Assembly (NCBI GenBank): GCA_902812415.1
Contig: CADDZJ010000010.1
Coordinates: 1 to 64,000 of the forward strand
Reading direction: 5' to 3'
Length of the DNA stretch: 64,000 nucleotides
Source: Acidobacteriota bacterium
Lineage (GTDB): Bacteria; Acidobacteriota; Terriglobia; UBA7540
Made by a program: the position numbers and the translations under genes. Below, piece by piece: positions 43,191 to 52,732 of the stretch. The first letter of the stretch is position 1; every line of letters begins with the position of its first letter. Under the pieces are notes generated by a model. That model was not told where the DNA came from. It saw only the letters and a program-made list of their open reading frames with translations, and did no database searches.

Positions 43191-44237
43191 TCAGCCCTTG
43201 AGAGCCGTAACCGCGGGATACATGGTCCGGCCGAGAATCCTTCCAATCGCGGCGGTTTCGCTCATCAGTTCCTCAAACTGCTCGGGATAGAGCGACTGAT
43301 ATCCGTCCGAAAGCGCCCGGTCGGGTTCAGGGTGAACTTCCACAATCAATCCATCGGCTCCCACCGCCACCGCCGCCCGCGCCAGCGGCAACACCTTGTC
43401 GCGCTTCCCTGTCCCGTGACTCGGATCCACCAGAATGGGCAGATGCGATAGCTTCTTCACCGCCGGAATCACGCTCAGGTCGAGCGTATTGCGCGTGTGG
43501 TCTGCAAAAGTGCGCACGCCGCGCTCGCAGAGGATCACGTTGTAATTGCCCTCAAAGAGGATATATTCCGCGGCCATCAGGAACTCATCCAGCGTGGCCG
43601 ACATCCCGCGCTTCAGGAGCACCGGCTTTTTCGAACGCCCCACGCGCTTGAGCAGCGAATAATTCTGCATGTTGCGCGCGCCCACTTGCAGCACGTCCGC
43701 ATACTGCTCAACCAGGTCGCAGTTTACCGGATCGATGGTTTCGGTAACAATGAGCAGCCCGAAGCGCCCGCGCACTTCGGCGAGAATTTCCAGCCCTTCT
43801 TCCCCTAGCCCCTGAAAGCTGTAAGGCGACGTGCGCGGCTTGAAGGCGCCTCCGCGAAACAAGCGCGCCCCCGCGCGCTCGACGCGTTCTGCGGCGCGAA
43901 ACGCCTGGTCGCGGCTCTCGATAGCGCAAGGCCCGGCGATGATCGCAAGCTCTTTTCCACCCACCACAAGACCCGCGTCCCCTACCCGGACGAGTGAATC
44001 TTCATCTCGGATCTCGCGGCTTACCAGTTTGTAGGGTTTGGAAACGCGAATCGCCTCCGCCACCCCCGCCATGCCTTCAAAAAGCTCAGGGTCAAGCGGC
44101 CCGGGATTTCCCGTAATGCCGACGGCCATCCGCTGCGCCCCGGGCATGGGGTGAGCGCGAAAGCCCATCGCCTGAATTTTTTCGCAGACGGCGCGAATCT
44201 CTTCTTCGCTGGCCGCCGGCTTCATGACCACTAACAT
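43191..44237 (-). CDS. aroF: 3-deoxy-7-phosphoheptulonate (DAHP) synthase, type I beta with regulatory domain
   Basis: First step of the shikimate pathway: PEP plus erythrose-4-P. The N-terminal ~85 residues ([20 protein letters not shown]...) are the ferredoxin-like regulatory domain found in the Thermotoga-type enzyme. The barrel has [70 protein letters not shown] and [13 protein letters not shown]. The ATG at 44237 with AAGGAGCG is chosen over an upstream start that would overlap the previous gene. With trpE and aroDE it gives the chorismate-tryptophan theme. Confidence 0.95.
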   Translation of the reverse strand: MLVVMKPAASEEEIRAVCEKIQAMGFRAHPMPGAQRMAVGITGNPGPLDPELFEGMAGVAEAIRVSKPYKLVSREIRDEDSLVRVGDAGLVVGGKELAIIAGPCAIESRDQAFRAAERVERAGARLFRGGAFKPRTSPYSFQGLGEEGLEILAEVRGRFGLLIVTETIDPVNCDLVEQYADVLQVGARNMQNYSLLKRVGRSKKPVLLKRGMSATLDEFLMAAEYILFEGNYNVILCERGVRTFADHTRNTLDLSVIPAVKKLSHLPILVDPSHGTGKRDKVLPLARAAVAVGADGLIVEVHPEPDRALSDGYQSLYPEQFEELMSETAAIGRILGRTMYPAVTALKG

Positions 44238-44268
44238 CGATAAGCGCTCCTTATCCGGCTGGAAGACG

Positions 44269-44718
44269 TCACCGGGCAGCCTGCAACGCCTGAAGGAACC
44301 GCCCGCTGTCTGCCACACTCACCATCAGAAGCCATCCCTGGGCGTCAGGGATGACGGTCACGCGCCGTCGATCCGTCACGAAGAGAAGAGCCTTGGCGCC
44401 ATTGGCCAGCCGAAACCACCCGGAGGAATATCCCGGAAGCCCTACTCCGTTGGTGCGCCAGGCGGGGCGCAAGTCTGATCCGTCATTGAGGTCAACGGTG
44501 CGCGCCGCGCCCAGATCAAGATCACCAAGCGGGATCGCGCGCCCGTAAACGTCGCCCCGGATGCGGAGCCGGCCCTGAGAAACCTCGAAACGCACGTGCC
44601 GGGGCGCATAGAACAGATAAATAAAAAGCGCGCCTAGAAAAAGAAAAACCAGCGCCAGCGGAATCAACGCCCCGAAGACTTTGCCACTCGCAGAAATAAT
44701 GGGGAAAACTTCGTTCAT
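44269..44718 (-). CDS. Membrane-anchored bacterial PH-domain-like protein
   Basis: 149 aa. One or two helices at the N-terminus (GALIPLALVFLFLGALFIYL) precede a beta-rich domain (VRFEVSQGRLRIRGDVYGRA, RTNGVGLPGYSSGWFRLANG, ALLFVTDRRRVTVIPDAQGW), a pattern of the bacterial PH-like families. It ends 31 nt before aroF on the same strand, so it may be co-transcribed without a functional link. Function unknown. Confidence 0.7.
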   Translation of the reverse strand: MNEVFPIISASGKVFGALIPLALVFLFLGALFIYLFYAPRHVRFEVSQGRLRIRGDVYGRAIPLGDLDLGAARTVDLNDGSDLRPAWRTNGVGLPGYSSGWFRLANGAKALLFVTDRRRVTVIPDAQGWLLMVSVADSGRFLQALQAAR

Positions 44719-45096
44719 AGCCCCTCCACTGAAAGTCCGTCTTTATAGATTCCCACCTGCACGGGAATGACGGCGCTTGGCAGGCGCCTCTTGGAACAAT
44801 TCAAGGCCCTGAGCCCAGAGGAGCGCTGCTTGTCCTTAACAGCGCTCTCACCTGACAGGTTATTGAAAAATCTTCGCAGTCTGTCATTCCGAGGATCCGA
44901 AGGCGACAAGGAATCTTGCATGGTCTCTATTTATAGAGCGCGATTTCTCGCGGAGTTTACCCTTGAGCGGAAATACAGGGATTCTTCGCTTGCGCTCAGA
45001 ATGACAAGCGAAGGGCTCGGAATGACAGCGTCCAGAATTGTTTTTCAGCAACCTGCTGGACCTCGTCACTCTTCATTAGTCATTCATCACTGCTTT
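44719..45096. other. Gene-free stretch of repeats
   Basis: No supportable gene. It contains an inverted pair of the TGTCATTCCGAGGATCC family (44881 and 45004), a GGTTATTGAAAAATCTTCGC segment, a CTGCACGGGAATGACGG fragment, and CGTCACTCTTCATTAGTCAT near 45070. All look like non-coding interspersed repeats. Confidence 0.65.
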
Positions 45097-47808
45097 TCAC
45101 GCCGTAGCGCTTGCCACCACTGCCGTCTTTCCCCGGCGAATCGCCGCCTGCGCCGCCGCCAGGCGCGCAATCGGAACCCGATAGGGAGAGCAGCTTACAT
45201 AGTTGAGTCCCGCATCGGCGCACACTTCAATCGAGGCTGGATCGCCGCCATGCTCGCCGCAGATCCCCACCTTGAGATTGTGGCGCGTTTCGCGCCCTTC
45301 AGAGGTTCCGATCTTCAGCAGCCGCCCCACGCGCTTCGGATCGAGCACGGCAAAGGGGTCTGCCGGCCAGATTTTCTGTCGCACGTACGCCGCAATAATC
45401 TTGCCGCAATCGTCGCGCGAAAGTCCGAACGTGGTCTGCGTCAGGTCGTTGGTGCCATAGCTGAAAAACTGCGCTTCCTGCGCAATTTCAGCCGCCGACA
45501 GCGCCGCAGCCGGAAGCTCAATCATGGTCCCCACCAGGTAATCAACCTGAACGCCCTTCTTCTCGAAGACTTCCCGAGCCACGCGGTCCACAATCTCTTT
45601 CTGAAGCGCCAATTCCTTCACATCTCCCACCAGCGGGATCATGACTTCAGGTTTTGCTTTGATTCCCTTCTTCTCGCATTCGCAGGCTGCCTCAAAGATG
45701 GCCCGCGCCTGCATCTCCGTGATCTCCGGATAGAGAATACCCAAACGGCAGCCTCGCAGTCCCAGCATCGGATTGAATTCATGTAATCCTTCAACAACCT
45801 CCAGCATCTTCTTGAGCTGATGGAGCTTGGCTCCCTTCTTACCTTGCGCCTCAAGCGTCGCAATCTCCACCATCAACTGCTCGCGTTTGGGCAGGAATTC
45901 ATGCAACGGCGGGTCAAGCGTTCGGATGGTCACTGGATAGCCGTCCATGGCCTTGAAGAGCCCCATGAAATCCTTGCGTTGCATCGGCAGCAGTTTGGCA
46001 AGAGCGGCGCGGCGCTCCTTTTCGTAGCGAGCGGCCTCTTTCGGATCATTCGTATCCTTGCACGCCATGATCATCCGCTGCATATGGGGCAACCGGTCGG
46101 CGGCGAAGAACATATGCTCAGTGCGACACAGCCCGATGCCTTCAGCGCCAAACTCGCGCGCCGCGGTCGCATCGCGCGGGATATCCGCATTGGCGCGGAC
46201 GCCAAGCTGGCGATGCTCATCCGCCCATTTCATGAACGTGGCAAAAGCGCCGCTGTGCGGATCAGGATCGACCGTGTTGGCTTTGCCCAGAATCACTCGG
46301 CCTGTCGAGCCATCGAGCGAAAGCCAGTCGCCTTCCTTGAGCATGTGCTTGCCGATCTTCAAGATCTTTTTCTTCTCATCCACTTCCGCCTCCGCGCAGC
46401 CTGCCACGCAACATTTACCCATGCCGCGCGTAACCACCGCAGCATGCGAAGTCATACCTCCGCGCGAGGTGAGGATGCCGGCAGCCACTTCCATGCCGTG
46501 GATATCGTCCGGCACGGTTTCTGCCCGCACCAAAATCACCGGTTCGCTCTTGCCCTTTGCCACCGCATCATCGGCCGTAAACACCACGCGCCCGACAGCC
46601 GCTCCGGGCGAAGCCGGCAAACCCTTGGCGATCACATCCAACGGCTTCGATTCATCGAGAACGGGATGCAGAAGCTGATTTAACTGCTCCGGCTCAACCC
46701 GCATCAACGCTTCTTCAGGCGAGATCAGCCCCTCCTCAACCATATCCACCGCAATGCGCACGGCGGCGTTTCCGGTGCGCTTGCCGTTGCGCGTTTGGAG
46801 CATATAGAGCTTCCCTTCCTGAATGGTGAACTCAAAATCCTGCACGTCCCTGTAATGCCGTTCAAGGCGGCCGGTGATCTCGCGCAACTGATCGTAAACT
46901 TCCGGCATGATGTTTTTCAGTTCCTGGATCGGAACCGGCGTGCGAACTCCGGCCACCACGTCTTCGCCCTGGGCGTTCATCAGGAACTCCCCGTAAAACT
47001 GCTTTTCGCCTGTCGCGGGATTACGCGTAAAGCCCACGCCTGTGCCCGACGTTTCACCCATGTTCCCGAAAACCATCGCCTGAACGTTCACGGCTGTCCC
47101 CAGATCATCAGGAATCTTGTTGAGACGACGATAAGTCTGGGCGCGAGGGTTATTCCACGACCTGAAGACCGCCTCAATCGCCATCGACAGTTGCTGGCGC
47201 GGGTCCTGAGGAAATTCCTTTCCGGTTTTCTTCTGGACGAGCTTTTTATATCCAGCAATGATCTGCTGAAGGTCCTGAGCGGTGAGCTCGGTGTCCAGCT
47301 TCACGCCCCGCTTTTTCTTCTGCCCGTTAAAGATATGGTCAAATTCCTCCTTGGAGATTTCCTGCACCACGTTGCCAAACATCTGGATAAAGCGCCGGTA
47401 GCTGTCGTAGGCGAAGCGCGGATTTCCGGTTTTGCGAGCGATAGCCTCGGCCACCGTGTCGTTCATGCCGAGGTTCAGGATGGTATCCATCATTCCGGGC
47501 ATAGAGAACTTGGCCCCCGAACGCACCGAAACCAGAAGCGGCGATCCGGCATCCCCTAACTTCTGCCCCAGCAGTTGTTCGAGGCGAGCCAGGGCATGAT
47601 CAACTTCCTGGCGGATCGAATCGGGAATCTGATTGCCATTCTCGAAATAGACCCGGCAGGCGGAAGTCGCAATCGTAAAGCCCGGCGGAACGGGCAGCCC
47701 GGCGTTGGTCATCTCGGCCAGACCCGCTCCCTTCCCCCCCAGCACATCTTTCATGTTGCCGTGCCCTTCCGCCTTACCACCTCCAAATGCATAAACGTAT
47801 TTCTCCAT
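45097..47808 (-). CDS. ppdK: Pyruvate, phosphate dikinase
   Basis: Interconverts pyruvate, ATP and Pi with PEP, AMP and PPi. 903 aa, standard length. The nucleotide-binding N-terminal domain (VYAFGGGKAEGHGNMKDVLG, GGKGAGLAEMTNAGLPVPPG) is followed by the swivelling phospho-His domain GGMTSHAAVVTRGMGKCCVA. The C-terminal PEP-binding barrel includes GIGLCRTEHMFF, MLGLRGCRLGILYPE, VDYLVGTMIELPAAAL, YGTNDLTQTTFGLSRDD and the catalytic Cys in GICGEHGGDP. It follows glyS at a distance of 463 nt; the recO-glyQ-glyS-ppdK order is recurrent in related genomes. Confidence 0.97.
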   Translation of the reverse strand: MEKYVYAFGGGKAEGHGNMKDVLGGKGAGLAEMTNAGLPVPPGFTIATSACRVYFENGNQIPDSIRQEVDHALARLEQLLGQKLGDAGSPLLVSVRSGAKFSMPGMMDTILNLGMNDTVAEAIARKTGNPRFAYDSYRRFIQMFGNVVQEISKEEFDHIFNGQKKKRGVKLDTELTAQDLQQIIAGYKKLVQKKTGKEFPQDPRQQLSMAIEAVFRSWNNPRAQTYRRLNKIPDDLGTAVNVQAMVFGNMGETSGTGVGFTRNPATGEKQFYGEFLMNAQGEDVVAGVRTPVPIQELKNIMPEVYDQLREITGRLERHYRDVQDFEFTIQEGKLYMLQTRNGKRTGNAAVRIAVDMVEEGLISPEEALMRVEPEQLNQLLHPVLDESKPLDVIAKGLPASPGAAVGRVVFTADDAVAKGKSEPVILVRAETVPDDIHGMEVAAGILTSRGGMTSHAAVVTRGMGKCCVAGCAEAEVDEKKKILKIGKHMLKEGDWLSLDGSTGRVILGKANTVDPDPHSGAFATFMKWADEHRQLGVRANADIPRDATAAREFGAEGIGLCRTEHMFFAADRLPHMQRMIMACKDTNDPKEAARYEKERRAALAKLLPMQRKDFMGLFKAMDGYPVTIRTLDPPLHEFLPKREQLMVEIATLEAQGKKGAKLHQLKKMLEVVEGLHEFNPMLGLRGCRLGILYPEITEMQARAIFEAACECEKKGIKAKPEVMIPLVGDVKELALQKEIVDRVAREVFEKKGVQVDYLVGTMIELPAAALSAAEIAQEAQFFSYGTNDLTQTTFGLSRDDCGKIIAAYVRQKIWPADPFAVLDPKRVGRLLKIGTSEGRETRHNLKVGICGEHGGDPASIEVCADAGLNYVSCSPYRVPIARLAAAQAAIRRGKTAVVASATA

Positions 47809-48271
47809 GATTCCTCCAATTCAAGAATAGCGATATCCAAGGAAACCGCGTTATTTAATCGGTATCACAGGGGATGAGATGCCCGGAGCTTTAATGCCCT
47901 GCCCAGCCCTCAGCCTTTCATTCTGAGCGTTAGCGAAGAATCCCCGCATTTCGTCGTAGAGTGACGGGACATCGACCTGGTTAATCTACTCTTTTTTTCT
48001 GACCCGTTCATCCGTGATGCTGTTCCGCTGACGCCTTGGCTTTCCACCGTGAGTGTCGTAATGGATTCCGGCTTTCACGGGAATGACATTGCGGGTAGAG
48101 TAGTTCGCACCCGCCATCGCCAATCCTAAATCATCGTTGCCCATGGCGACCGGCAACAAAAGCAACAATGATCCCTTCTCGCCTTCTACCTTCCGTCTCC
48201 CTCTCTTGTCGGCGCGCCGACAAGAGTTAATGCAGCACTTGAAGTTTTCACGCGCCGACGGCCTTTGCCGC
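47809..48271. other. Gene-free spacer with composite palindrome
   Basis: Contains a TTCATTCTGAGCG repeat (47916-47942), a CTTTCACGGGAATGACATTG fragment, and the composite palindrome (48203-48243). No gene. It is the upstream region of ppdK, though I could not choose a promoter. Confidence 0.6.
48203..48243. repeat. Composite: 24-bp perfect palindrome plus 17-bp palindrome
   Basis: The 24-bp palindrome has arms CTCTTGTCGGCG / CGCCGACAAGAG (48203-48226), the longest copy of the GC family. It abuts TTAATGCAGCACTTGAA (48227-48243; three mismatches). A CGCGCCGACGG half-site follows near 48250. Confidence 0.75.
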
Positions 48272-50467
48272 CTATTGCCCCACCGCTGTTTTTGACCGCG
48301 ACTCAACCACAATTTCAGCCAGATCAGCCAGGCTGGTAAACACATCCTGGTTCAGTCGAATCAAAAGCAGCAGCCGGTTTCTTCGCACCGCCGCGTCTTT
48401 TGTCATCACCAGGACCTTATCGAAAAATCGATCCACCTGCGGGCGGATGGCCGCCATCAACCGAAAAGCCTCCTCATATTCGCCTTTGTCACTCAGAGCC
48501 TTGACCCGATCCCGCAGTTTTTCATAGGCAGCATGCAACTCAACTTCCGGCTCTTCAGCTAAGAGAGCCGGATCGACGCCTTCAGAACCACCCGCAATGT
48601 CATTCGCGCTTGCCGATTTGTTAAGAATATTCCGCGTCCGTTTGGCAGCGGCAGCAAGGGCCAGAAAGTCCTCGGTATCGCGAGCACGCTCCAGACTCTG
48701 CGAAATCTTGAGCGCTCTCGAAGGCACCCACCAACCTTGAACCACGTTAACGGACAGAACGGCCCGAACCGTGTCGTACTGGAATCCCAGTACTTCCCGA
48801 AAATAAAATTCCATCCGCTCGCGCAGGAAAGCTTCCACTCTTGGCCGGAGTGGAGCGTCCGATGCTCGCGTGACCCCTTGCTGCGGCATATAATCCACGG
48901 CCAGATTCGTAACTATGCTGAGGTTGAGCCGCGGCAGCGCCTCGACAGCAAGCTTAATGATCCCGTTCCCGGCCCGCCGCAAACCAAACGGATCGCTCGA
49001 GCCCGTCGGCTCAAGTCCGGCTGAAAACCCAGCCACCACGCTATCAAGCTTGTCTGCAAGCGAAACCACCGCGCCAACCACCGAGCGCGGGCAGGCATCC
49101 TCGACGCTTACCGGGCGATAGTGGTCATAAATGGCATCCGCCACCTCCGCCGGCTCGCCTTGCGCCCTGGCGTAAAGCCCACCAATCACCCCCTGCAGCT
49201 CGGTGAACTCCTGCACCATCTGCGTCGTGAGATCACATTTGCAGAGTTCGACCGCCCGCAAGGCGTGCTCGCGTTCCAGCGCAGTCATGTTTCCCGATTT
49301 TTCAAGCTCTTCACAAATCTTTTTCGTCAACTCCTTCATCCGTCGCACCTTGTCACCATAAGTTCCAAGCTTTGCCTGATAGGTGACTCGCTCGAGCATG
49401 GGCATACGGTCGCGCAAGAAAATTCGTTGGTCGGCGTACCAGAAAAACTCGGCATCGGCAAAGCGCGCGGCGAGCACCCGCTCGTGGCCCTGGCGGATCA
49501 ATCCCCCGGGGTCGCCGGGCACATTGAGCACAGTGATGAACTGTGGCTGCAAATTGCCGGCCTTGTCTTCCACGGCAAAATATTTCTGATGGTCGCGCAT
49601 CACCGTCACCAGCACTTCGCGCGGCAGCGCAAGATAACGGGAATCGAAGCTGCCCATTAGCGGCACGGGCCATTCAGTGGAGTTCACCACCCAGTTTTCC
49701 AGCCACTCGTCAGCAACGGCCTTTGCCTTTCCGCCTTCAAGTAATGCTTGAATTCCATGCCGCACACGCTCCCGGCGCTCGGCGCTGTGTACGATGACCA
49801 GATGCTCTTTCAGGAAGCGATCGAGATCTAAATGGGTAACGGCGAGCGGTTCGCTCCCTTGCAGGCGATGCCCGTAAGTGAAGCTGTCGGACTTGACTCC
49901 GGCAAACTCAAAGGGAACCACCTGAAGATCGTCTCTGTCCCCCAATACGGCTAATATCCAGCGGATCGGGCGGACGAAGAGCGGCCCGGACTTCGCCGTC
50001 CAATACATGCTCTTGGGGAAGGACAGGCCGCCGACGACTCCCGGTAAAACTTCAACCAATACTTCAAGCGCGCTGCGGCCCGGCTCGGCGATTTCAAGCG
50101 CCAGGTACTCGCCCTTGGGGGTTGAAACGCGCTTCAAATCCGATACTTTGGCGTTGTTCTTTGCGACAAAGCTCTCAGCGGCGCAGGTGGGTTTACCTTC
50201 CTTATCAAAAGCTGCTTTGACTGGGGGTCCAACGATTTGTTCCACGCGGCCCTGCTGCTCACGAAAAAGCGCGGGGGCATAAGCCACAAGGCGGCGCGGG
50301 GTCGATGCGGTCTTCACCACCGGCGCATCGGATGGAAGCAGACGCGCTTCGCGCAGGGCCAAGCCGAGGAGTTCGCCCAGATCGCGCTCGGCGCCCTCAA
50401 GGAACCGGGCAGGGATCTCCTCACAACCTATCTCGAGCACCAAGGCGGTGGTGTCAGGCAGGCTCAC
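48272..50467 (-). CDS. glyS: Glycyl-tRNA synthetase, beta subunit
   Basis: tRNA-binding subunit of the alpha2beta2 enzyme. It begins [20 protein letters not shown], has the internal [20 protein letters not shown] and [20 protein letters not shown], and a C-terminal DALR-like anticodon domain ([40 protein letters not shown]). 731 aa. The GTG start overlaps the glyQ stop (GTGA), so alpha and beta are coupled. Two 17-bp palindromic motifs overlap its codons. Confidence 0.96.
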   Translation of the reverse strand: MSLPDTTALVLEIGCEEIPARFLEGAERDLGELLGLALREARLLPSDAPVVKTASTPRRLVAYAPALFREQQGRVEQIVGPPVKAAFDKEGKPTCAAESFVAKNNAKVSDLKRVSTPKGEYLALEIAEPGRSALEVLVEVLPGVVGGLSFPKSMYWTAKSGPLFVRPIRWILAVLGDRDDLQVVPFEFAGVKSDSFTYGHRLQGSEPLAVTHLDLDRFLKEHLVIVHSAERRERVRHGIQALLEGGKAKAVADEWLENWVVNSTEWPVPLMGSFDSRYLALPREVLVTVMRDHQKYFAVEDKAGNLQPQFITVLNVPGDPGGLIRQGHERVLAARFADAEFFWYADQRIFLRDRMPMLERVTYQAKLGTYGDKVRRMKELTKKICEELEKSGNMTALEREHALRAVELCKCDLTTQMVQEFTELQGVIGGLYARAQGEPAEVADAIYDHYRPVSVEDACPRSVVGAVVSLADKLDSVVAGFSAGLEPTGSSDPFGLRRAGNGIIKLAVEALPRLNLSIVTNLAVDYMPQQGVTRASDAPLRPRVEAFLRERMEFYFREVLGFQYDTVRAVLSVNVVQGWWVPSRALKISQSLERARDTEDFLALAAAAKRTRNILNKSASANDIAGGSEGVDPALLAEEPEVELHAAYEKLRDRVKALSDKGEYEEAFRLMAAIRPQVDRFFDKVLVMTKDAAVRRNRLLLLIRLNQDVFTSLADLAEIVVESRSKTAVGQ
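49737..49753. promoter_or_regulatory. 17-bp palindromic motif, inside glyS
   Basis: TTCAAGTAATGCTTGAA: one mismatch to the consensus. The glyS codons here (minus strand CAA GCA TTA CTT GAA) include TTA. Confidence 0.6.
50051..50067. promoter_or_regulatory. 17-bp palindromic motif, inside glyS, second copy
   Basis: TTCAACCAATACTTCAA: three mismatches to the consensus; about 300 bp from the other glyS copy. Confidence 0.4.
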
Positions 50468-51354
50468 GCGTTCACGACCTCCGGGGTTCGAGCTTTCTTG
50501 CGTTCGACATCGATGGCCGCCACGCGGCAGGCGAGTTTGCGCACCCTGGCAATCAGGGCCACGCGCTCAGTAACACTGATCGCGCCACGCGCGTCGAGAA
50601 TGTTGAACAGATGGGAGCACTTCAGGCAAAGCTCATAAACCTTGCGCAGCGGGAAGCGCTCGCGGGCGCGATCATCCTTTAAACCAGCGTAGGAATCCAG
50701 CAAGCGCGTGGCTTCCGACTCACCTAGATCGAACATCTGGCGGCAGATTTCCGGCGATGCTTGCTCAAAATCGTAAACTGAAAGTTCAAGTTCTTCTTCA
50801 AGTCTCAGGTCGCGGTAGGTGCGGTGGCGGTCCCACATCACGTCAAAGACATTGGTCACATTCTGCAGAAACGCCGCGATGCGCTCGAGTCCGTAAGTGA
50901 TTTCCACGCTGATCGGCTCCAGATCGATTCCCCCGCATTGCTGAAAATAGGTGAACTGGGTGATTTCGAGGCCATCGAGCACCACCTGCCAGCCAATGCC
51001 CCAGGCGCCAAGCGTCGGGGACTCCCAATTATCTTCCTCAAACCGCACGTCGTGATCGCGCAGGTCGATGCCAAGGCTCGTGAGACTTTGCAGGTAAAGA
51101 TCCTGAATATCCGCCGGCGGGGGCTTCAGGATCACCTGCATCTGCGTGTGTTTGAGCAGGCGGTGAGGATTCTCGCCGTACCGGCCGTCCGCCGGGCGGC
51201 GCGAAGGCTGAACGTAGGCCACACTCCACGGCTCCGGCCCCAGCACGCGGAAGAAGGTTTCCGGGCACATTGTCCCAGCCCCCACCTCCAGGTCGTAGGG
51301 CAGCGCCAGGACACAATCCCGGCTGGCCCAGTATTCACTCAGCCGGATGATCAT
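50464..51354 (-). CDS. glyQ: Glycyl-tRNA synthetase, alpha subunit
   Basis: Catalytic subunit: [75 protein letters not shown] and [20 protein letters not shown] match the family. The annotated ATG is immediately preceded by AGGAG with no spacing, too close for a normal ribosome site. Upstream in frame the codons read SALTFQE, and TFQ is conserved in the family before the [12 protein letters not shown] part. Translation may start at a rarer codon upstream. No ATG, GTG or TTG is available there. Confidence 0.93.
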   Translation of the reverse strand: MIIRLSEYWASRDCVLALPYDLEVGAGTMCPETFFRVLGPEPWSVAYVQPSRRPADGRYGENPHRLLKHTQMQVILKPPPADIQDLYLQSLTSLGIDLRDHDVRFEEDNWESPTLGAWGIGWQVVLDGLEITQFTYFQQCGGIDLEPISVEITYGLERIAAFLQNVTNVFDVMWDRHRTYRDLRLEEELELSVYDFEQASPEICRQMFDLGESEATRLLDSYAGLKDDRARERFPLRKVYELCLKCSHLFNILDARGAISVTERVALIARVRKLACRVAAIDVERKKARTPEVVNA

Positions 51355-51377
51355 CTCCTGGAAAGTCAGAGCGGAAT

Positions 51378-51394
51378 TTAAAGTATTACCTGAA
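51378..51394. promoter_or_regulatory. 17-bp palindromic motif, just upstream of glyQ
   Basis: TTAAAGTATTACCTGAA: two mismatches to the consensus. It begins 24 nt before the annotated glyQ ATG, where a bound protein could affect initiation. Confidence 0.6.
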
Positions 51395-51455
51395 ATATTT
51401 ACTTTCTCCCCGAAAATTTTGGCATGACAGGCTGCAAGAGTTTCTCAACAACCTG

Positions 51456-52199
51456 CTAACTCTCCGCCGCCAGCAATTCCAACGTCACCAGTTTCCGCTC
51501 CGCGCAAGCTTCCATCCACGTCTCAAAAAGACGCCGCGCTTCCCGTACGGCGGGTGCGAGCGGTTCAGAGGCCATCCAGGCATCCAGCGGTGAGCGCCGC
51601 ATCTTTTCCATCAGGCTGAACGCTTCGCCCGAAATCTTCCGCGACCGGCTCGTCCGGCACCGGCTGCAAACAAGGCCTTGCGTTTCGTCTCCGTAAAAAA
51701 TCTCTTCGCCTGCAAGAGCTCGCCCGCAGGCGCAGCATTGTTCGAGTTGCGGCAGAAAGCCTGCAAGGCGCAGCAACCAATAGTTGTAATAAAGCAGAGG
51801 CCGGTCGATTTCGCGGCTGGCCTTGAGCGCCCGCAAGACCGCAAGCAGGAGCCGGAAGGCTCTCTCATTCACTTCGCGCTCCGGCAAAAAACGCTCGGCG
51901 GCTTCAGCGATATATTGCGCCGCCAACTGCACCCGATAATCGCCCTGCATGGCAAAGAACGATTCCAGAAGCTCGGTCGAATTGATGCGCAGCAGGTCAC
52001 GATTTTCACGCTCGAAAAGCCAAAGGCGGATGTAAGTGAGCGGCTCAAGCATCCCTCCGTAGCGGCTCTTGGGACGCTGCGCGCCGCTGGCCGCCGCTCT
52101 GAGTCGTCCGACTTGTCGCGTGAAGAGGGAGACAATCTTATCGGCTTCCCCCAGGCGATACGTCCGGAGTACGATGGCTTCGGTTTCACGCAAGGGCAT
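51456..52199 (-). CDS. recO: DNA repair protein RecO
   Basis: RecFOR-pathway mediator that anneals strands and loads RecA. The N-terminal OB fold (ETEAIVLRTYRLGEADKIVS, LFTRQVGRLRAAASGAQRPK) is followed by a helical domain and a zinc finger (CCACGRALAGEE...CSRCRTS: paired CxxC). 247 aa, typical. The recO-glyQ-glyS order is conserved in several phyla. The start ATG carries the family sequence MPLRETEAIVL. Confidence 0.93.
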   Translation of the reverse strand: MPLRETEAIVLRTYRLGEADKIVSLFTRQVGRLRAAASGAQRPKSRYGGMLEPLTYIRLWLFERENRDLLRINSTELLESFFAMQGDYRVQLAAQYIAEAAERFLPEREVNERAFRLLLAVLRALKASREIDRPLLYYNYWLLRLAGFLPQLEQCCACGRALAGEEIFYGDETQGLVCSRCRTSRSRKISGEAFSLMEKMRRSPLDAWMASEPLAPAVREARRLFETWMEACAERKLVTLELLAAES

Positions 52200-52732
52200 G
52201 AGAGCCTATGGCAGTCTGTGTCGGCGCGCCGACAATCTCATAAACTTATTAAACTTAGCATAGCTCCCGTCGCCCGAAAAGTAAAAACCCGCCCACTTCG
52301 AAATCCGCACAGAACTCCGGCGGTGCTGTTTCCAGCGCCCAACTGACCGCAAATCAACTTCAATGCTCGCACTGAAGAGCCGCCCTGGATGTCGGGCCAC
52401 CAGGACAAGGCAAGTCTTTCATGCTGGCTCTCACACCAGCCGCAGCGCCACACCCCGTCGAAAATTACCTCAGCAGACCACATTCACCTTCAGCCCAACA
52501 TCACCCATTTCACGACTACGCGGGCTTAAAAAATCGCGCCAACTGTGCAAAATCTCACGCAGATGTGGAAATAGATTATGTTAACCGATTACCTTCCACT
52601 ACAAAAATTATCAGACGTGGGTGTGGAAAACTTCGGCTCGCATTTCTCGATTTCTTCAATTTCATTTGCAACTTGGAGGAGGCCGGGATAGAGTAGCCCA
52701 CCAGCGATTTGTTTTAAGGAGAACTGAATTTC
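52200..52732. other. Gene-free intergenic region between divergent genes
   Basis: About 530 bp between recO and the PfkB gene. It contains TGTCGGCGCGCCGACA (52219-52234) followed by an AT-rich segment with a possible degenerate 17-bp site. The rest shows no gene, tRNA or clear promoter; AAGGAG at about 52716 belongs to the PfkB gene. Confidence 0.65.
52219..52234. repeat. GC palindrome TGTCGGCGCGCCGACA
   Basis: A perfect 16-bp palindrome just upstream of the recO start. The neighbouring AT-rich ATAAACTTATTAAACTTA is a weak match at best to the 17-bp motif. Confidence 0.65.

Noticed and set aside
52235-52732. tRNA or small RNA in the recO-PfkB gap
   Set aside because: I saw no cloverleaf arms, CCA end or strong hairpin with U-tract; the stretch appears featureless beyond the GC palindrome.
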